DNA from: JBGAPI01 sp044221335
GTDB lineage: Bacteria; Pseudomonadota; Gammaproteobacteria; Xanthomonadales; Ahniellaceae
Assembly (NCBI GenBank): GCA_044221335.1
Contig: JBGAPI010000027.1
Coordinates: 1-64,000, forward strand
Direction: 5' to 3'
Length of the DNA: 64,000 bases
Positions 43,628 through 52,175 of this stretch are shown here, piece after piece; the stretch's first letter is position 1; each line of letters begins with the position of its first letter. The notes under the pieces were generated by a model. It saw only the letters and a program-made list of their open reading frames with translations, was not told where the DNA came from and ran no database searches. A program made the translations under genes and the position numbers.

Positions 43628-45517
43628 TTACACCGGCAGCGACTTCAGGTTGCGGCGGCTGCCGAAGATCACGTCGGAGATCGCATGGGTGATGGTCACC
43701 GAGGTGAACACCGAGGTCAGGATTCCGCAGAACAGGGTGACGGCGAAGCCCTTGATCGCGCCGGAGCCGAAGGTCATCAGGCCGAGCGCCGCGATCACGT
43801 GGGTGACGTTGGCGTCGAGAATCGTCGCCCAGGCCTTCTCGTAGCCCGCGCGCAAACTGGCGAGCGGCGTCGAGCCGTTGCGCAGCTCCTCGCGGACGCG
43901 CTCGCAGATCAGCACGTTGGCGTCGATCGCCATGCCTAGCGTCAGCACGATGCCGGCGATGCCGGGCATGGTCAGGGTCGCGCCCACCACCAGCGACAGC
44001 ACCGCGAGCAGCAGGATCAGGTTGAGCGTCAGCGCGAAGTCCGCGATCAGGCCCATCGCCTTGTAGTAGATGGCGACGAAGACGACGACCAGCAGCAGGC
44101 CGAGCAGCGTGGCCTGGAAGCCCTTGACGATGTTGTCCTTGCCGAGGCTCGGGCCGACGACCCGCTCCTCCACGATCACCACCGGCGCGGCCAGCGAGCC
44201 GGCCTTCAGCATCAGCGCGAGTTCGCTCGCCTCGGCACTGGACGCGAGGCCGCTGGTCTGGAACTTGCGGCCGAACACGCCCTGCACGACGGCCGCGCTG
44301 ATCACTTCTTCCTTGACGTCGATCTTGAAGGTCTCGTGGCCCTCGGCGTCGAGCACCGGCTTGCCGTCGGCGTCGAGGACGACCTTCGGGTTGCGCTCGA
44401 TGAACACGACCGCCATCCGGTTGCCGACGTTGTCGGTGGTGAAGTCCTGCATGCGCTTGCCGGCGACCGAATTCAGCGTCACCGACACCATCGGCGAGCC
44501 GCCCTGCGGATCGAAGCCCGGCTCGGCGCCGACCAGTTCGTCGCCGGAGGCGATCGTCTTCTTCGACAGCAGGATCGGCATGTCGGACTTGCGCATCCGG
44601 TAGAGGCGCGACTCCGGCGGAACACGGCCGGTCAGCGCCTCCATCACGTTGTTCTTCTCGTCGACCGCGCGGTATTCCAGGGTCGCGGTGCCGCCGAGGA
44701 TCTTCTTCGCGAAGGCCGTGTCCTGCACGCCCGGCAGCTGCACCACGATGCGGCGGTCGCCCTGCTGCTGGATGATCGGCTCGGCCACGCCCAGGCTGTT
44801 GATGCGGTTGCGCAGGGTGGCTACGTTCTGGGTCAGCGCGCCGCGGGTCGCGTTGCGGATCTCGGTGTCGCGCACCGTCACTTCCAGCTGGAACGAGTCG
44901 GCGGTATCGGTGCCGTCGGCGACGCTGACCTGCAGGAGGTCGACCGCGAGGCGGTTGGCCGCGGCGGCGCGATCGTCGTTGCTGGCGAACACGGCGATGA
45001 TCTTGTCGCCGCGCTTGGCCACCTCGCGGTACTTCAGCTTCTTGTCGCGCAGGATCTGCTGCACGTCGTCGGCGTAGCGAATCCGGAGCTTGTCGACCGC
45101 GGCGGACTGGTCGACCTCGAGCAGGAAGCTGACGCCGCCCTGCAGGTCGAGGCCGAGCGTCATCGGCTTGCCGCCGATCGCATGCAGCCAGGCCGGCACG
45201 GTGGAGGCCAGGTTCAGCGCGACGTTGTAGTCGTCGCCGAGCTCGGTGCGGATCAGGTCCGACGCCACCAGCTGGGTGTTGGCGTCACCGAGACGGACCA
45301 GCAGCTGCTTGTCGGTGCGCTCGCTCGCCTTCGGGCTGATCTTGTTCTTCTCCAGCACCGCCTGCACGCGCTTCTCGAGGGCCTCGTCGACCGTGGCGGA
45401 ACGGCTGGCCGAGATCTGCACCGCAGGATCCTGCGGGAAGATGTTCGGCAGCGCGTAGATCGTGCCGAACAGCACGACCACCAGGATCAACAGGTACTTC
45501 CAACGGTTGTTTTCCAT
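43628..45517 (-). CDS. secD: Protein translocase subunit SecD
   Basis: 629 aa from MENNRWKYLLILVVVLFG, six membrane helices and a large periplasmic domain. Signatures include LGLDLQGGVSFLLEVD after helix 1 and MPGIAGIVLTLGMAIDANVLI in helix 4, with the conserved AIDANV motif for proton transport. An ATG 18 codons upstream gives no family sequence and is rejected. The gene is 83 bases downstream of yajC, forming yajC-secD-secF. Confidence 0.97.
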   Translation of the reverse strand: MENNRWKYLLILVVVLFGTIYALPNIFPQDPAVQISASRSATVDEALEKRVQAVLEKNKISPKASERTDKQLLVRLGDANTQLVASDLIRTELGDDYNVALNLASTVPAWLHAIGGKPMTLGLDLQGGVSFLLEVDQSAAVDKLRIRYADDVQQILRDKKLKYREVAKRGDKIIAVFASNDDRAAAANRLAVDLLQVSVADGTDTADSFQLEVTVRDTEIRNATRGALTQNVATLRNRINSLGVAEPIIQQQGDRRIVVQLPGVQDTAFAKKILGGTATLEYRAVDEKNNVMEALTGRVPPESRLYRMRKSDMPILLSKKTIASGDELVGAEPGFDPQGGSPMVSVTLNSVAGKRMQDFTTDNVGNRMAVVFIERNPKVVLDADGKPVLDAEGHETFKIDVKEEVISAAVVQGVFGRKFQTSGLASSAEASELALMLKAGSLAAPVVIVEERVVGPSLGKDNIVKGFQATLLGLLLVVVFVAIYYKAMGLIADFALTLNLILLLAVLSLVVGATLTMPGIAGIVLTLGMAIDANVLICERVREELRNGSTPLASLRAGYEKAWATILDANVTHVIAALGLMTFGSGAIKGFAVTLFCGILTSVFTSVTITHAISDVIFGSRRNLKSLPV

Positions 45518-45600
45518 CTCACCCCACTCCAGACAGCCACCCCACGTGCGAGGCGGCATCGATGGGGCCATGCGGCCCCAGATTCAAGCCGTGTGACGGC

Positions 45601-45933
45601 CTACAGCGACTTCAGCGTGCCCTTCGGCAGCACCGAGGCGATCGCGCGCTTGCTGACCTTGATCGAGACGCCGTCGGCGATGCCGACCGTGAGCACGGTC
45701 TCGCCGATGCTCTCGATGCGGCCATAGATGCCGGCGTGGGTCAGCACTTCGTCGCCCTTCTCCAGGGCGGAAAGCAGCGCGCGCTGTTCCTTGTCGCGCT
45801 TCATCTGCGGACGGATCATGATGAAGTACATCACCACGATCACCAGCGGCATCAGCCAGAACGTGCCGAACGGGCTCGGCGCATCAGCCGGTGCCGCCGC
45901 CTGCGCCCAGGCGGACGAGATCAGAAAATCCAT
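45601..45933 (-). CDS. yajC: Preprotein translocase accessory subunit YajC
   Basis: 110 aa starting MDFLISSAWAQAAAPADAPS. One membrane helix (FWLMPLVIVVMYFIMI, about 25-42) is followed by RPQMKRDKEQRALLSALEKG and GDEVLTHAGIYGRI, the YajC signature. It associates with SecDF. A minus-strand extended -10 (TGGCATAAT, 45989-45997) about 60 bases upstream may start the yajC-secDF transcript. That would make it independent of tgt, which here is separated by two opposite-strand genes. Confidence 0.95.
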   Translation of the reverse strand: MDFLISSAWAQAAAPADAPSPFGTFWLMPLVIVVMYFIMIRPQMKRDKEQRALLSALEKGDEVLTHAGIYGRIESIGETVLTVGIADGVSIKVSKRAIASVLPKGTLKSL

Positions 45934-46107
45934 CGCGGGAATCCCTCGAATGTCGGGGCGACCGGGAAACGGCCGCCAAAAAAGGCCGCGGATTATGCCA
46001 CGCACCCCGCGGCGACGCATCCGGCAGCTTGCGCGTCTTCCGGTTCGAAGCCGACGCGCCTCCCGGGCGCGGTTTCCAACCCCGAGAATCGACCCTGGAG
46101 CCCCGCC

Positions 46108-46902
46108 ATGACTGCCCCCCGCACCTTGTCCGCGCTCGCCCTCGCCGTCGTCGTCGTCGTCCACGCCGCGCTGTCCCTGCCCGCCTGCGCCGCGGAAGCG
46201 CCGGCGACGCTCGCCAGCGCGGCCCGCCCGGCCGAACGCCAGGTGATGAACCGCGCATCCAACGAATACCGAGACCTCCGGCGGATGTCGTCCGACCATC
46301 CGAACGAGGTCGCGCGGCTGGACGCGGTCGAGGCCTACGGCCAGGGCAGGATGCCGCAGGCGCTGGCGCGGTTTCGCGCCGCCGCGTCCTACGGCGACAA
46401 GTATTCGCAGCATCGGCTGGCGCTGATGTACTGGTACGGCGACGGCACGGCACCGGATCCGGTACTGGCCTACATCTGGGCCGACCTCGCGGCCGAACGC
46501 GACTATCCCGCGCTGCTCGCGGTGCGCGACGAGATCTGGGGCAGGCTCGACAGCGACGAGCGCGCCCGGGCGCTCCGCGACGGCGCCGAGTACTACGCGC
46601 GCTACGGCGACGACGTCGCCCGGCCGCGGATGGCACGGCAGCTCCGGATCGGCCGCAGCCACATCACCGGCTCGCACGCCGGCATCGACTACGGCGTCGA
46701 AGTCACCGTCCCCGCCGACGGCCCGATGATCGACGATGCCCTCCGGGTCGGCCGTGGGATGAACACCTACTGGGCCGACTATCGCTGGAAGCCGTCGCTG
46801 TACTGGGCGAACGAGGACGCGGTGTTCGGCAAGGGCAGCGTTCGCGCGCTGCCGCTGACGCCGATCCACGAGCCGACGCCCGATCCGTCGCGCAATCTCT
46901 GA
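46108..46902 (+). CDS. Exported Sel1-like repeat protein, paralogue 1
   Basis: 264 aa with GGAG eight bases before the ATG and a signal peptide (about 1-29). The core AVEAYGQGRMPQALARFRAA, DKYSQHRLALMYWYGDG and AYIWADLAAERDYPALLAVRDEIW resembles one or two Sel1/TPR-like repeats. The C-terminal part has VGRGMNTYWADYRWKPSLYW. It is a clear tandem paralogue of the gene at 47276. Sel1-like exported proteins often scaffold envelope or regulatory complexes; the function here is unknown. It lies on the opposite strand inside what is normally a queA-tgt-yajC-secDF cluster. Confidence 0.82.
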   Translation: MTAPRTLSALALAVVVVVHAALSLPACAAEAPATLASAARPAERQVMNRASNEYRDLRRMSSDHPNEVARLDAVEAYGQGRMPQALARFRAAASYGDKYSQHRLALMYWYGDGTAPDPVLAYIWADLAAERDYPALLAVRDEIWGRLDSDERARALRDGAEYYARYGDDVARPRMARQLRIGRSHITGSHAGIDYGVEVTVPADGPMIDDALRVGRGMNTYWADYRWKPSLYWANEDAVFGKGSVRALPLTPIHEPTPDPSRNL

Positions 46903-47275
46903 GGGCGGTCCCGCCCCGAGCGGCAGCGAACATCGTCGACCCCGCCGCACCGCCCTGCCCGCGGATCCCCGTCGCAGCGGGGGTTCGCGCTCACGGGCAG
47001 AGGAAGCAGTCCCGAGGCAGAGGCCCGGAGCCCGGTCCGCGACGATCCAGGCGTCGGCGCCGCTCACCGGTTCGGCACGCTCGGAACCACGGCACGAGGG
47101 GAAATCGGTGACAGCTGTCACCGACAATCGACGACAACGTCACCTGCAACCCGCGGACGTCGTCTTGCATCCTGTACCCATGTCGGAAGTCAGACAACTT
47201 CCGGCAGATGGAGACCGCGTCACGCGCCCCCATGATGTTCACCACCGTCGGCACACGCCGAACACGGAGACGAAG
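46903..47275. other. Intergenic region between the two Sel1-like genes
   Basis: 373 bases without a supported gene. The notable element is the 18-base palindrome at 47106-47123. The last 15 bases contain GGAG, the ribosome-binding site of the second paralogue. Confidence 0.6.
47106..47123. promoter_or_regulatory. Perfect 18-base palindrome containing TGACA-N2-TGTCA
   Basis: CGGTGACAGCTGTCACCG, centred about 160 bases before the second Sel1-like gene. The same TGACA-N2-TGTCA core lies between the histidine-kinase genes at 55695-55706, so it may be a response-regulator operator. Confidence 0.5.
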
Positions 47276-48067
47276 ATGAAACGCAGCTTGTCCGGACTGA
47301 CGCTCGCCACCGCCATCGCCGCCGCCCTGGTCCTGGGGGCGCCCGGCGCCGCCCGCGCCTCGGCTACGGTGCCGACGCTGGAGACGGCGCCTCGGCCGGC
47401 CCAGTCCTTCCCGATGAACCGCCAGTCCCCCGAGTACAAGGACCTGCGCCACATGGTCGAAGGCCACCCGAACGAGATCGCGCGGATGGACGCGCTCGAG
47501 GCCTACGGCCAGGGCCGCTTCGAGTACGCGCTGTCGCGCTTCGAGACCGCCGCGAAGTTCGGCGACAAGTATTCGATGCACCGCCTGTCGCTGATGTACT
47601 GGTACGGCGACGGCGCCTCGGTCGATCCGGTGCAGGCCTACATCTGGGCCGACCTCGCCGCCGAACGCGACTACCCCGCGCTGCTGGTCGTGCGCGACGA
47701 CATCTGGGCGCACCTCGACGAGAAGCAGCGCGCGGACGCGGTCAAGCGCGGTCAGGCCTACTACTCGCGCTTCGGCGACGAAGTGGCGAAGCCGCGGATG
47801 GAAGCGGCGCTGAAGAAGAACCGCTCGTCGATGACGGGCTCCCGCGCGGGCTTCGACACCGGCGCGCAGGTCACCTTCGTCGGCGACGACGCCTTCAACA
47901 TCGGCACGGCGCTGTCCAGCGGCCACGGCGGCGGCGAGTACTGGGCGGACTACCGCTGGGAGCCGAAGCTCTACTGGAAGATCGAGGACGGCTTCTTCGG
48001 CAAGGGCACGGTCAAGATCGGCGAGCTGAAGAAGATCGACGAGTCGACCCCGAAGCCGGAGGAGTAG
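47276..48067 (+). CDS. Exported Sel1-like repeat protein, paralogue 2
   Basis: 263 aa with GGAG and a signal peptide (about 1-28, ending AARASA). It aligns with the 46108 protein over nearly the full length: DALEAYGQGRFEYALSRFE, DKYSMHRLSLMYWYGDG, AYIWADLAAERDYPALLVVRDDIW and the C-terminal EYWADYRWEPKLYWKIEDGFFGKG. The two clearly arose by duplication, and this copy alone carries an upstream TGACA-N2-TGTCA palindrome. Its TAG stop is in a GTAG REP head. Role unknown. Confidence 0.85.
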   Translation: MKRSLSGLTLATAIAAALVLGAPGAARASATVPTLETAPRPAQSFPMNRQSPEYKDLRHMVEGHPNEIARMDALEAYGQGRFEYALSRFETAAKFGDKYSMHRLSLMYWYGDGASVDPVQAYIWADLAAERDYPALLVVRDDIWAHLDEKQRADAVKRGQAYYSRFGDEVAKPRMEAALKKNRSSMTGSRAGFDTGAQVTFVGDDAFNIGTALSSGHGGGEYWADYRWEPKLYWKIEDGFFGKGTVKIGELKKIDESTPKPEE

Positions 48068-48126
48068 GACGGACCTCGGTCCGCTGCTTCAAGCGCATCG
48101 CCGGAGCGGCCCAAGGGCCGCTCTAC
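48064..48126. repeat. Inverted doublet of GTAG REP elements
   Basis: Plus-strand GTAGGACGGACCTCGGTCCG at 48064 (its TAG is the stop of the Sel1-like gene) and a minus-strand GTAGAGCGGCCCTTGGGCCG ending at 48126. Confidence 0.8.
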
Positions 48127-48193
48127 CGGCGAATCGAGTCCAAGGAAGATCGCGTCGGGCCCTCCCCTCTCGACCCTGATCGACCTGACACCG

Positions 48194-48222
48194 GCGGCCG
48201 CCTTCGGGCGGCCGCTTTTTTT
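48194..48222 (+). terminator. Rho-independent terminator after Sel1-like paralogue 2
   Basis: A nine-base stem GCGGCCGCC/GGCGGCCGC with a TTCG loop and seven T residues, 126 bases after the stop codon. Confidence 0.9.
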
Positions 48223-48270
48223 CGAGGCCCTCGGCACGGAGGAGCACTCCGACTTCATGTGCCTCGCAAC

Positions 48271-48289
48271 GGCGCGGGGCGCGCCCTAC
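48271..48289 (-). repeat. GTAG REP variant
   Basis: Minus strand GTAGGGCGCGCCCCGCGCC, isolated between the terminator and the HAD gene. Confidence 0.65.
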
Positions 48290-48327
48290 GCCCGCTCCGC
48301 GCCGCTTGCGGACGGGCGTGTCGTGCT

Positions 48328-49014
48328 TCAGGTCAGCGGCCCGGGTGCCGCTCGACGGTCCGCCGCGAGCAGGTCCGCGATCGCCGGCACCACGTCCTGC
48401 GCCCGGGCGCACAGCCGCGCCGCACCCGCTTCGACGAGCTCGGCGCTCGCGCCGTAGCCCCACAGGACACCGACCGTCGGCACGCCATGGGCCGCGGCCC
48501 CCAGCACATCGAATTTCCGATCGCCGACCATCACCCGATGCCTGTGCCCATCGCCAGTTGCGGCGATCGCGCGTCCGACCACCTCGGACTTGTCCGAACC
48601 GCTGCCATCGGGTCCCGCGCCGTGCACGGCGGCGAGCCAGCGATCGAGGCCGAAGTGCGCGATGATCCGTTCGGCGAAGACCTGTCCCTTCGAGGTCGCC
48701 ACGGCGAGCTGCCAGCCGTTCGCCGCGACCTCGGCCAGCAGTTCGGGGATCCCCGGGTAGACGGAGTTTTCGCGCCAGCCGATCGCGTCATAGCGACGGC
48801 GGTAGCTGGCCGCGGCCGCAGCGATGCGGCCGCGGTCGTCCGTCGCGAGGAGCCGCGCGAAGGTCTGCTCCAGCGGCGGTCCGATGCAGGCGGCGAGTTC
48901 CTCCTCCGCCGGCACCGCGACGCCCACCTCGTCCAGCGCCTGGTGCATGCATGCGAGGAAGCCCGGGCGCGGGTCGCACAGCGTCCCGTCGAGATCGAAC
49001 AGCACCAGGGCCAT
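48328..49014 (-). CDS. HAD-superfamily phosphatase (phosphoglycolate-phosphatase-like)
   Basis: 228 aa. HAD motif I LFDLDGTL (nucleophile Asp7), motif II in VATSKG, and motif IV in MVGDRKFDVLGAAAHG are all present, with a helical cap after motif I. Substrates of this subgroup include phosphoglycolate, pyrophosphate and nucleoside monophosphates; none can be chosen here. The start overlaps the tgt stop by one base (TGATG), so it is read with tgt. Confidence 0.88.
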   Translation of the reverse strand: MALVLFDLDGTLCDPRPGFLACMHQALDEVGVAVPAEEELAACIGPPLEQTFARLLATDDRGRIAAAAASYRRRYDAIGWRENSVYPGIPELLAEVAANGWQLAVATSKGQVFAERIIAHFGLDRWLAAVHGAGPDGSGSDKSEVVGRAIAATGDGHRHRVMVGDRKFDVLGAAAHGVPTVGVLWGYGASAELVEAGAARLCARAQDVVPAIADLLAADRRAAPGPLT

Positions 49015-50126
49015 CAGGGTTCCTCCGCGGCGCGGCGGCGCTCGTAGAACGCCGCGACGAAGTCGTCGAGCCGCTCGGCTTCGATCGCGCCGCGCAGGCC
49101 GCGCATCAGGTCCTGGTAGTAGTGCACGTTGTGGATGGTGCCGAGCACCGCGCCGAGGATCTCGCGGCAGCGGTCGAGGTGGCGCAGATAGGAGCGCGAG
49201 AAGCCGCTCGCGCAGGTGTAGCAGCCGCACTCCGGATCGATCGGCAGCGGGTCGCGCTCGTACTTCGCGTTGCGCACCCGGAGCACGCCACTGCGGGTGA
49301 AATAGTGGCCATTGCGCGCGTTGCGGGTCGGCATCACGCAATCGAACATGTCGATGCCGCGGCGGACCGCCTCGACGATGTCCTCGGGCTTGCCGACACC
49401 CATCAGGTAGCGCGGCCGGTCCTCCGGCAGCTGCGGAACGATGAACTCGAGCATGTGCTCGCGTTCGGCCGCCGGCTCGCCGACCGCCAGGCCGCCGACC
49501 GCGTAGCCGTCGAAGCCGATCCCGATCAGCTCGGCCGCCGAGCGGGTGCGCAGCACCTCGTACATCCCGCCCTGCACGATGCCGAACAGCGCATTGCGGT
49601 TGCCTTCGTGGGCGCGCCGACTGCGGGCCGCCCAGCGCAGCGACAGCTCCATCGACTCGCGCGCTTCCTTCTCGGTCGCGGGATAGGGCGTGCACTCGTC
49701 GAAGATCATCACGATGTCGGAGTCCAGCACGCGCTGGATCCGCATCGACACTTCCGGCGACAGGAACACCTTGGAGCCGTCGACCGGCGACGCGAAGGTC
49801 ACGCCCTCCTCGGTGATCTTGCGACGCTTGGCCAGCGAGAACACCTGGAAGCCGCCGGAGTCGGTCAGGATCGGCTTGTCCCATCCGATGAAGCGGTGCA
49901 GCCCCCCGAAACGCTCGACCGTCTCGAGCCCGGGCCGCAGGTACAGGTGGAACGTGTTGCCGAGGATGATCTCGGCCCCGGTCGCCGCGATGTCGCGCGG
50001 CATCATCGCCTTGACCGAGCCATAGGTGCCGACCGGCATGAAGGCCGGAGTCTCGATCGTTCCGCGGGGAAAAGTCAGGCGTGCGCGGCGAGCGGCGCCC
50101 GAGCGCTTCAGGAGTTCAAAGTTCAT
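49014..50126 (-). CDS. tgt: tRNA-guanine(34) transglycosylase
   Basis: 370 aa. The nucleophile region is DSGGFQVFSLAKRRKITEEG and the C-terminal zinc site is CGCYTCASGFSRSYLRHL. It swaps guanine-34 for preQ1 in queuosine-family tRNAs. The start MNFELLKRSGAARRARL is preceded by TACAAT six bases upstream, with no Shine-Dalgarno sequence. queA, the next enzyme in the pathway, lies 310 bases upstream, but yajC is 3.1 kb away and cut off by the Sel1-like pair. Confidence 0.97.
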   Translation of the reverse strand: MNFELLKRSGAARRARLTFPRGTIETPAFMPVGTYGSVKAMMPRDIAATGAEIILGNTFHLYLRPGLETVERFGGLHRFIGWDKPILTDSGGFQVFSLAKRRKITEEGVTFASPVDGSKVFLSPEVSMRIQRVLDSDIVMIFDECTPYPATEKEARESMELSLRWAARSRRAHEGNRNALFGIVQGGMYEVLRTRSAAELIGIGFDGYAVGGLAVGEPAAEREHMLEFIVPQLPEDRPRYLMGVGKPEDIVEAVRRGIDMFDCVMPTRNARNGHYFTRSGVLRVRNAKYERDPLPIDPECGCYTCASGFSRSYLRHLDRCREILGAVLGTIHNVHYYQDLMRGLRGAIEAERLDDFVAAFYERRRAAEEP

Positions 50127-50132
50127 CGCGCC

Positions 50133-50138
50133 ATTGTA
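50133..50138 (-). promoter_or_regulatory. -10-like box TACAAT six bases before tgt ATG
   Basis: Minus-strand TACAAT, GGCGCG, ATG. It overlaps the head of the REP at 50136-50155. Confidence 0.5.
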
Positions 50139-50155
50139 GGGCGGCCACTGGCCGG
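50136..50155 (+). repeat. GTAG REP upstream of tgt
   Basis: GTAGGGCGGCCACTGGCCGG. Here the head overlaps a -10-like box instead of a stop codon. Confidence 0.7.
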
Positions 50156-50166
50156 CGTCGCGCGGG

Positions 50167-50221
50167 GCTGAGGATTGAGGGCTGGGGCTGAGGGCTGAGG
50201 GTTGAGGGCTGATAGTTGAGG
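50167..50221 (+). repeat. Degenerate heptamer tandem repeat (GAGGGCT-like)
   Basis: About seven to eight seven-base units drifting from GAGGGCT (GAGGATT, GAGGGTT, GATAGTT). Same family and orientation as 5391-5420. Confidence 0.75.
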
Positions 50222-50229
50222 AAAACCTC

Positions 50230-50335
50230 CGTCATTGCGAGGAGGAGCGCAGCGACGACGAAGCAATCCAGCGACTTTGCTCTGCACCGCGAGAAAGCGA
50301 AGGCGCTGGATCGCTTCGCTGAGCTCGCAATGACG
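50230..50335. repeat. TCATTGCGAG dispersed palindromic element
   Basis: A 106-base element with ends CGTCATTGCGAGGAGG and CGCTGAGCTCGCAATGACG and inner arms AAGCAATCCAGCG and CGCTGGATCGCTT. Confidence 0.8.
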
Positions 50336-50436
50336 GTCTTCCGATTCGAAGTCGATCCAAACGCCGCTCTTGGACGAGCCGATCGAAGCAGCGGCACTCG
50401 GCCCCCGGCAGCGAAAGTCGCTTCGGCCCTCAGCGC

Positions 50437-51492
50437 TCAGTTCCCAGATCCAAGCGCTCCGCCCTCATCCGACAATGGAAACACCAGCATCGCGTCGCCA
50501 TACGAGAAGAACCGGTACCGAGAGCCCACGGCATGCCGATACGCCGCCAGCACCCGCTCGCGACCGGCGAACGCCGACACCAGCATCAGCAGGGTCGACT
50601 GCGGCAGATGGAAGTTGGTCACCATGGCGTCGACGCTGCGAATGTGGTGGCCCGGGAAGATGAAGATGCGGGTCTCTCCGGCGAACGGCTGCAGGCGGCC
50701 GTCGACGGTGGCCGCCTCCAGCGCGCGCACGACCGTGGTGCCGACGGCGATGACGCGCCCGCCGCGCTGGCGGGTACGCTCGACCTGCGCGACGACATCG
50801 GCGCCGACGTTGAGCCATTCGCTGTGCATCGCATGCTGGCGCGGGTCGTCCACCCGCATGTTCTGGAAGGTGCCGGCACCGACATGCAGGGTCACATGGC
50901 CGAACTCGACCCCGAGCGCGGCAATCCGGTCGAGCAAGGCCTCATCGAAGTGCAGACCCGCCGTCGGCGCCGCGACCGCCCCGGGGCGTCGCGCGAAGAC
51001 CGTCTGGTAGCGGCTCTTGTCGTCGGCCCGGTCGCTGCGGGCGATGTAGGGCGGCAGCGGAACGTGGCCGATCCGCTCCAGCACCTGCTCGACGGCCTCG
51101 CTCGCGTGGAAGCGCAGCCGGTAGAACTCGCCCTCGCGGCCCAGCACCTCGGCTTCGACGTCGTCGCCGAGGATGACCCGCCGCCCGGTGATCAACGCCT
51201 TCGACGCCCGCACCTGCGCGAGCACCTCGTCGCCCCCGAGCAGACGCTCCACCATCACCTCGACTTCGCCGCCGCTGTCCTTGCGGCCGAACAGACGCGC
51301 ATTGACTACCCGGGTGTCATTGAACACCAGCAGGTCGCCGGCGCGCAGATACTCCGGCAGGTCGCGAAAGCCGCGATCGGCGAGCGCCCCGTCGGCGGCG
51401 AGCACCAGCAGCCGACTGGCGGCGCGATCGGCCAGCGGTTCCTGGGCGATCAGTTCGGGAGGAAGTTCGTAGTCGAAATCTTGCTTGCGCAT
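50437..51492 (-). CDS. queA: S-adenosylmethionine:tRNA ribosyltransferase-isomerase
   Basis: 351 aa starting MRKQDFDYELPPELIAQEP. Family signatures include FNDTRVVNARLFG, GHVPLPPYIAR, AAPTAGLHFDEALL and THLHVGAGTF-type TLHVGAGTFQNMRV. It transfers a ribosyl group from SAM to preQ1 at tRNA position 34, the step after Tgt in queuosine synthesis. The last ten residues (GGALGSGN) are variable. A REP-like palindrome lies immediately upstream of the start. Confidence 0.97.
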   Translation of the reverse strand: MRKQDFDYELPPELIAQEPLADRAASRLLVLAADGALADRGFRDLPEYLRAGDLLVFNDTRVVNARLFGRKDSGGEVEVMVERLLGGDEVLAQVRASKALITGRRVILGDDVEAEVLGREGEFYRLRFHASEAVEQVLERIGHVPLPPYIARSDRADDKSRYQTVFARRPGAVAAPTAGLHFDEALLDRIAALGVEFGHVTLHVGAGTFQNMRVDDPRQHAMHSEWLNVGADVVAQVERTRQRGGRVIAVGTTVVRALEAATVDGRLQPFAGETRIFIFPGHHIRSVDAMVTNFHLPQSTLLMLVSAFAGRERVLAAYRHAVGSRYRFFSYGDAMLVFPLSDEGGALGSGN

Positions 51493-51568
51493 GGCGAGCG
51501 GACCTTGGTCCGCTGGGCGAGGAAATGGTTCGTTCGAATCAATAGTGGCGGACCAGGGTCCGCTCTAC
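51493..51568. repeat. Inverted doublet of REP-type palindromes
   Basis: GAGCGGACCTTGGTCCGCT at the queA end, and minus-strand GTAGAGCGGACCCTGGTCCG whose TAG is the stop codon of the response-regulator gene. Confidence 0.75.
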
Positions 51569-52167
51569 AGCCAGCCCTTCTGGCGTGCGAGCCGATACGC
51601 CTCGATCCGGTTGCTGACGCCGAGCTTGCCGATCGCCTCCGACAGGTAGTTGCGAACCGTGCCGTGCGAGAGATGCAGCTGCTCGGCAATGTCGGACGCC
51701 GACGCACCCTCGCCCGCGAGCCGCAGGACCTGGCGCTCGCGGTCGGTCAGCGGGTCCGCCTCCGACCATGCCTCGACGGCGAGCTCCGGATCGATCGCGC
51801 GGCCGCCGCGGTGCACCTTGCGCAGCGCCTCGGCCAGACGTTCCGACGGAGCGTCCTTCAGCAGGTAGCCGCTGGCACCGGCATCGAGCGCTCTGCGCAG
51901 GTAGCCGGGCCGGGCGAAGGTGGTGAGGATGACCACCTTCGTCGGCAACTCGGCATCGCGGATCTTCTGCGCCAGCTCGAGGCCGGTGAGCTTCGGCATC
52001 TCGATGTCGGTCACCACCACGTCGGGTCGCAGGCGCTGCGCCTCCTTCCAGGCGGCCTCGCCGTCGGCGACGCTGCCGACGACGTCGAGGTCGGACTCCA
52101 GCTTCAGGAGCGCGGCGAGCGCGCCGCGCACCATCGCCTGGTCTTCCGCCAGCAGCACCGAGATCAT
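51565..52167 (-). CDS. NarL/FixJ-type response regulator (DesR-like)
   Basis: 200 aa. Receiver domain: acidic pocket LLAEDQ, phospho-acceptor in VVVTDIEMP (Asp54), switch Thr in ILTTFARPGY and Lys in YLLKDAP. The C-terminal LuxR-type helix-turn-helix is DPLTDRERQVLRLAGEG to LHLSHGTVRNYLSEAIGKL. It is closest to DesR/LiaR-type regulators that pair with HisKA_3 kinases. It starts eight bases after the S9 peptidase gene, and its likely partner kinase is the next gene beyond that, at 54423-55634. Confidence 0.93.
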   Translation of the reverse strand: MISVLLAEDQAMVRGALAALLKLESDLDVVGSVADGEAAWKEAQRLRPDVVVTDIEMPKLTGLELAQKIRDAELPTKVVILTTFARPGYLRRALDAGASGYLLKDAPSERLAEALRKVHRGGRAIDPELAVEAWSEADPLTDRERQVLRLAGEGASASDIAEQLHLSHGTVRNYLSEAIGKLGVSNRIEAYRLARQKGWL

Positions 52168-52175
52168 CGCCGCGC

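Larger units (their letters stand above)
50127..50436. other. Repeat-rich gap between queA and tgt
   Basis: 310 bases holding a GTAG REP (50136-50155), a heptamer array (50167-50221) and a full TCATTGCGAG element (50230-50335). No gene is supported. Confidence 0.7.
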
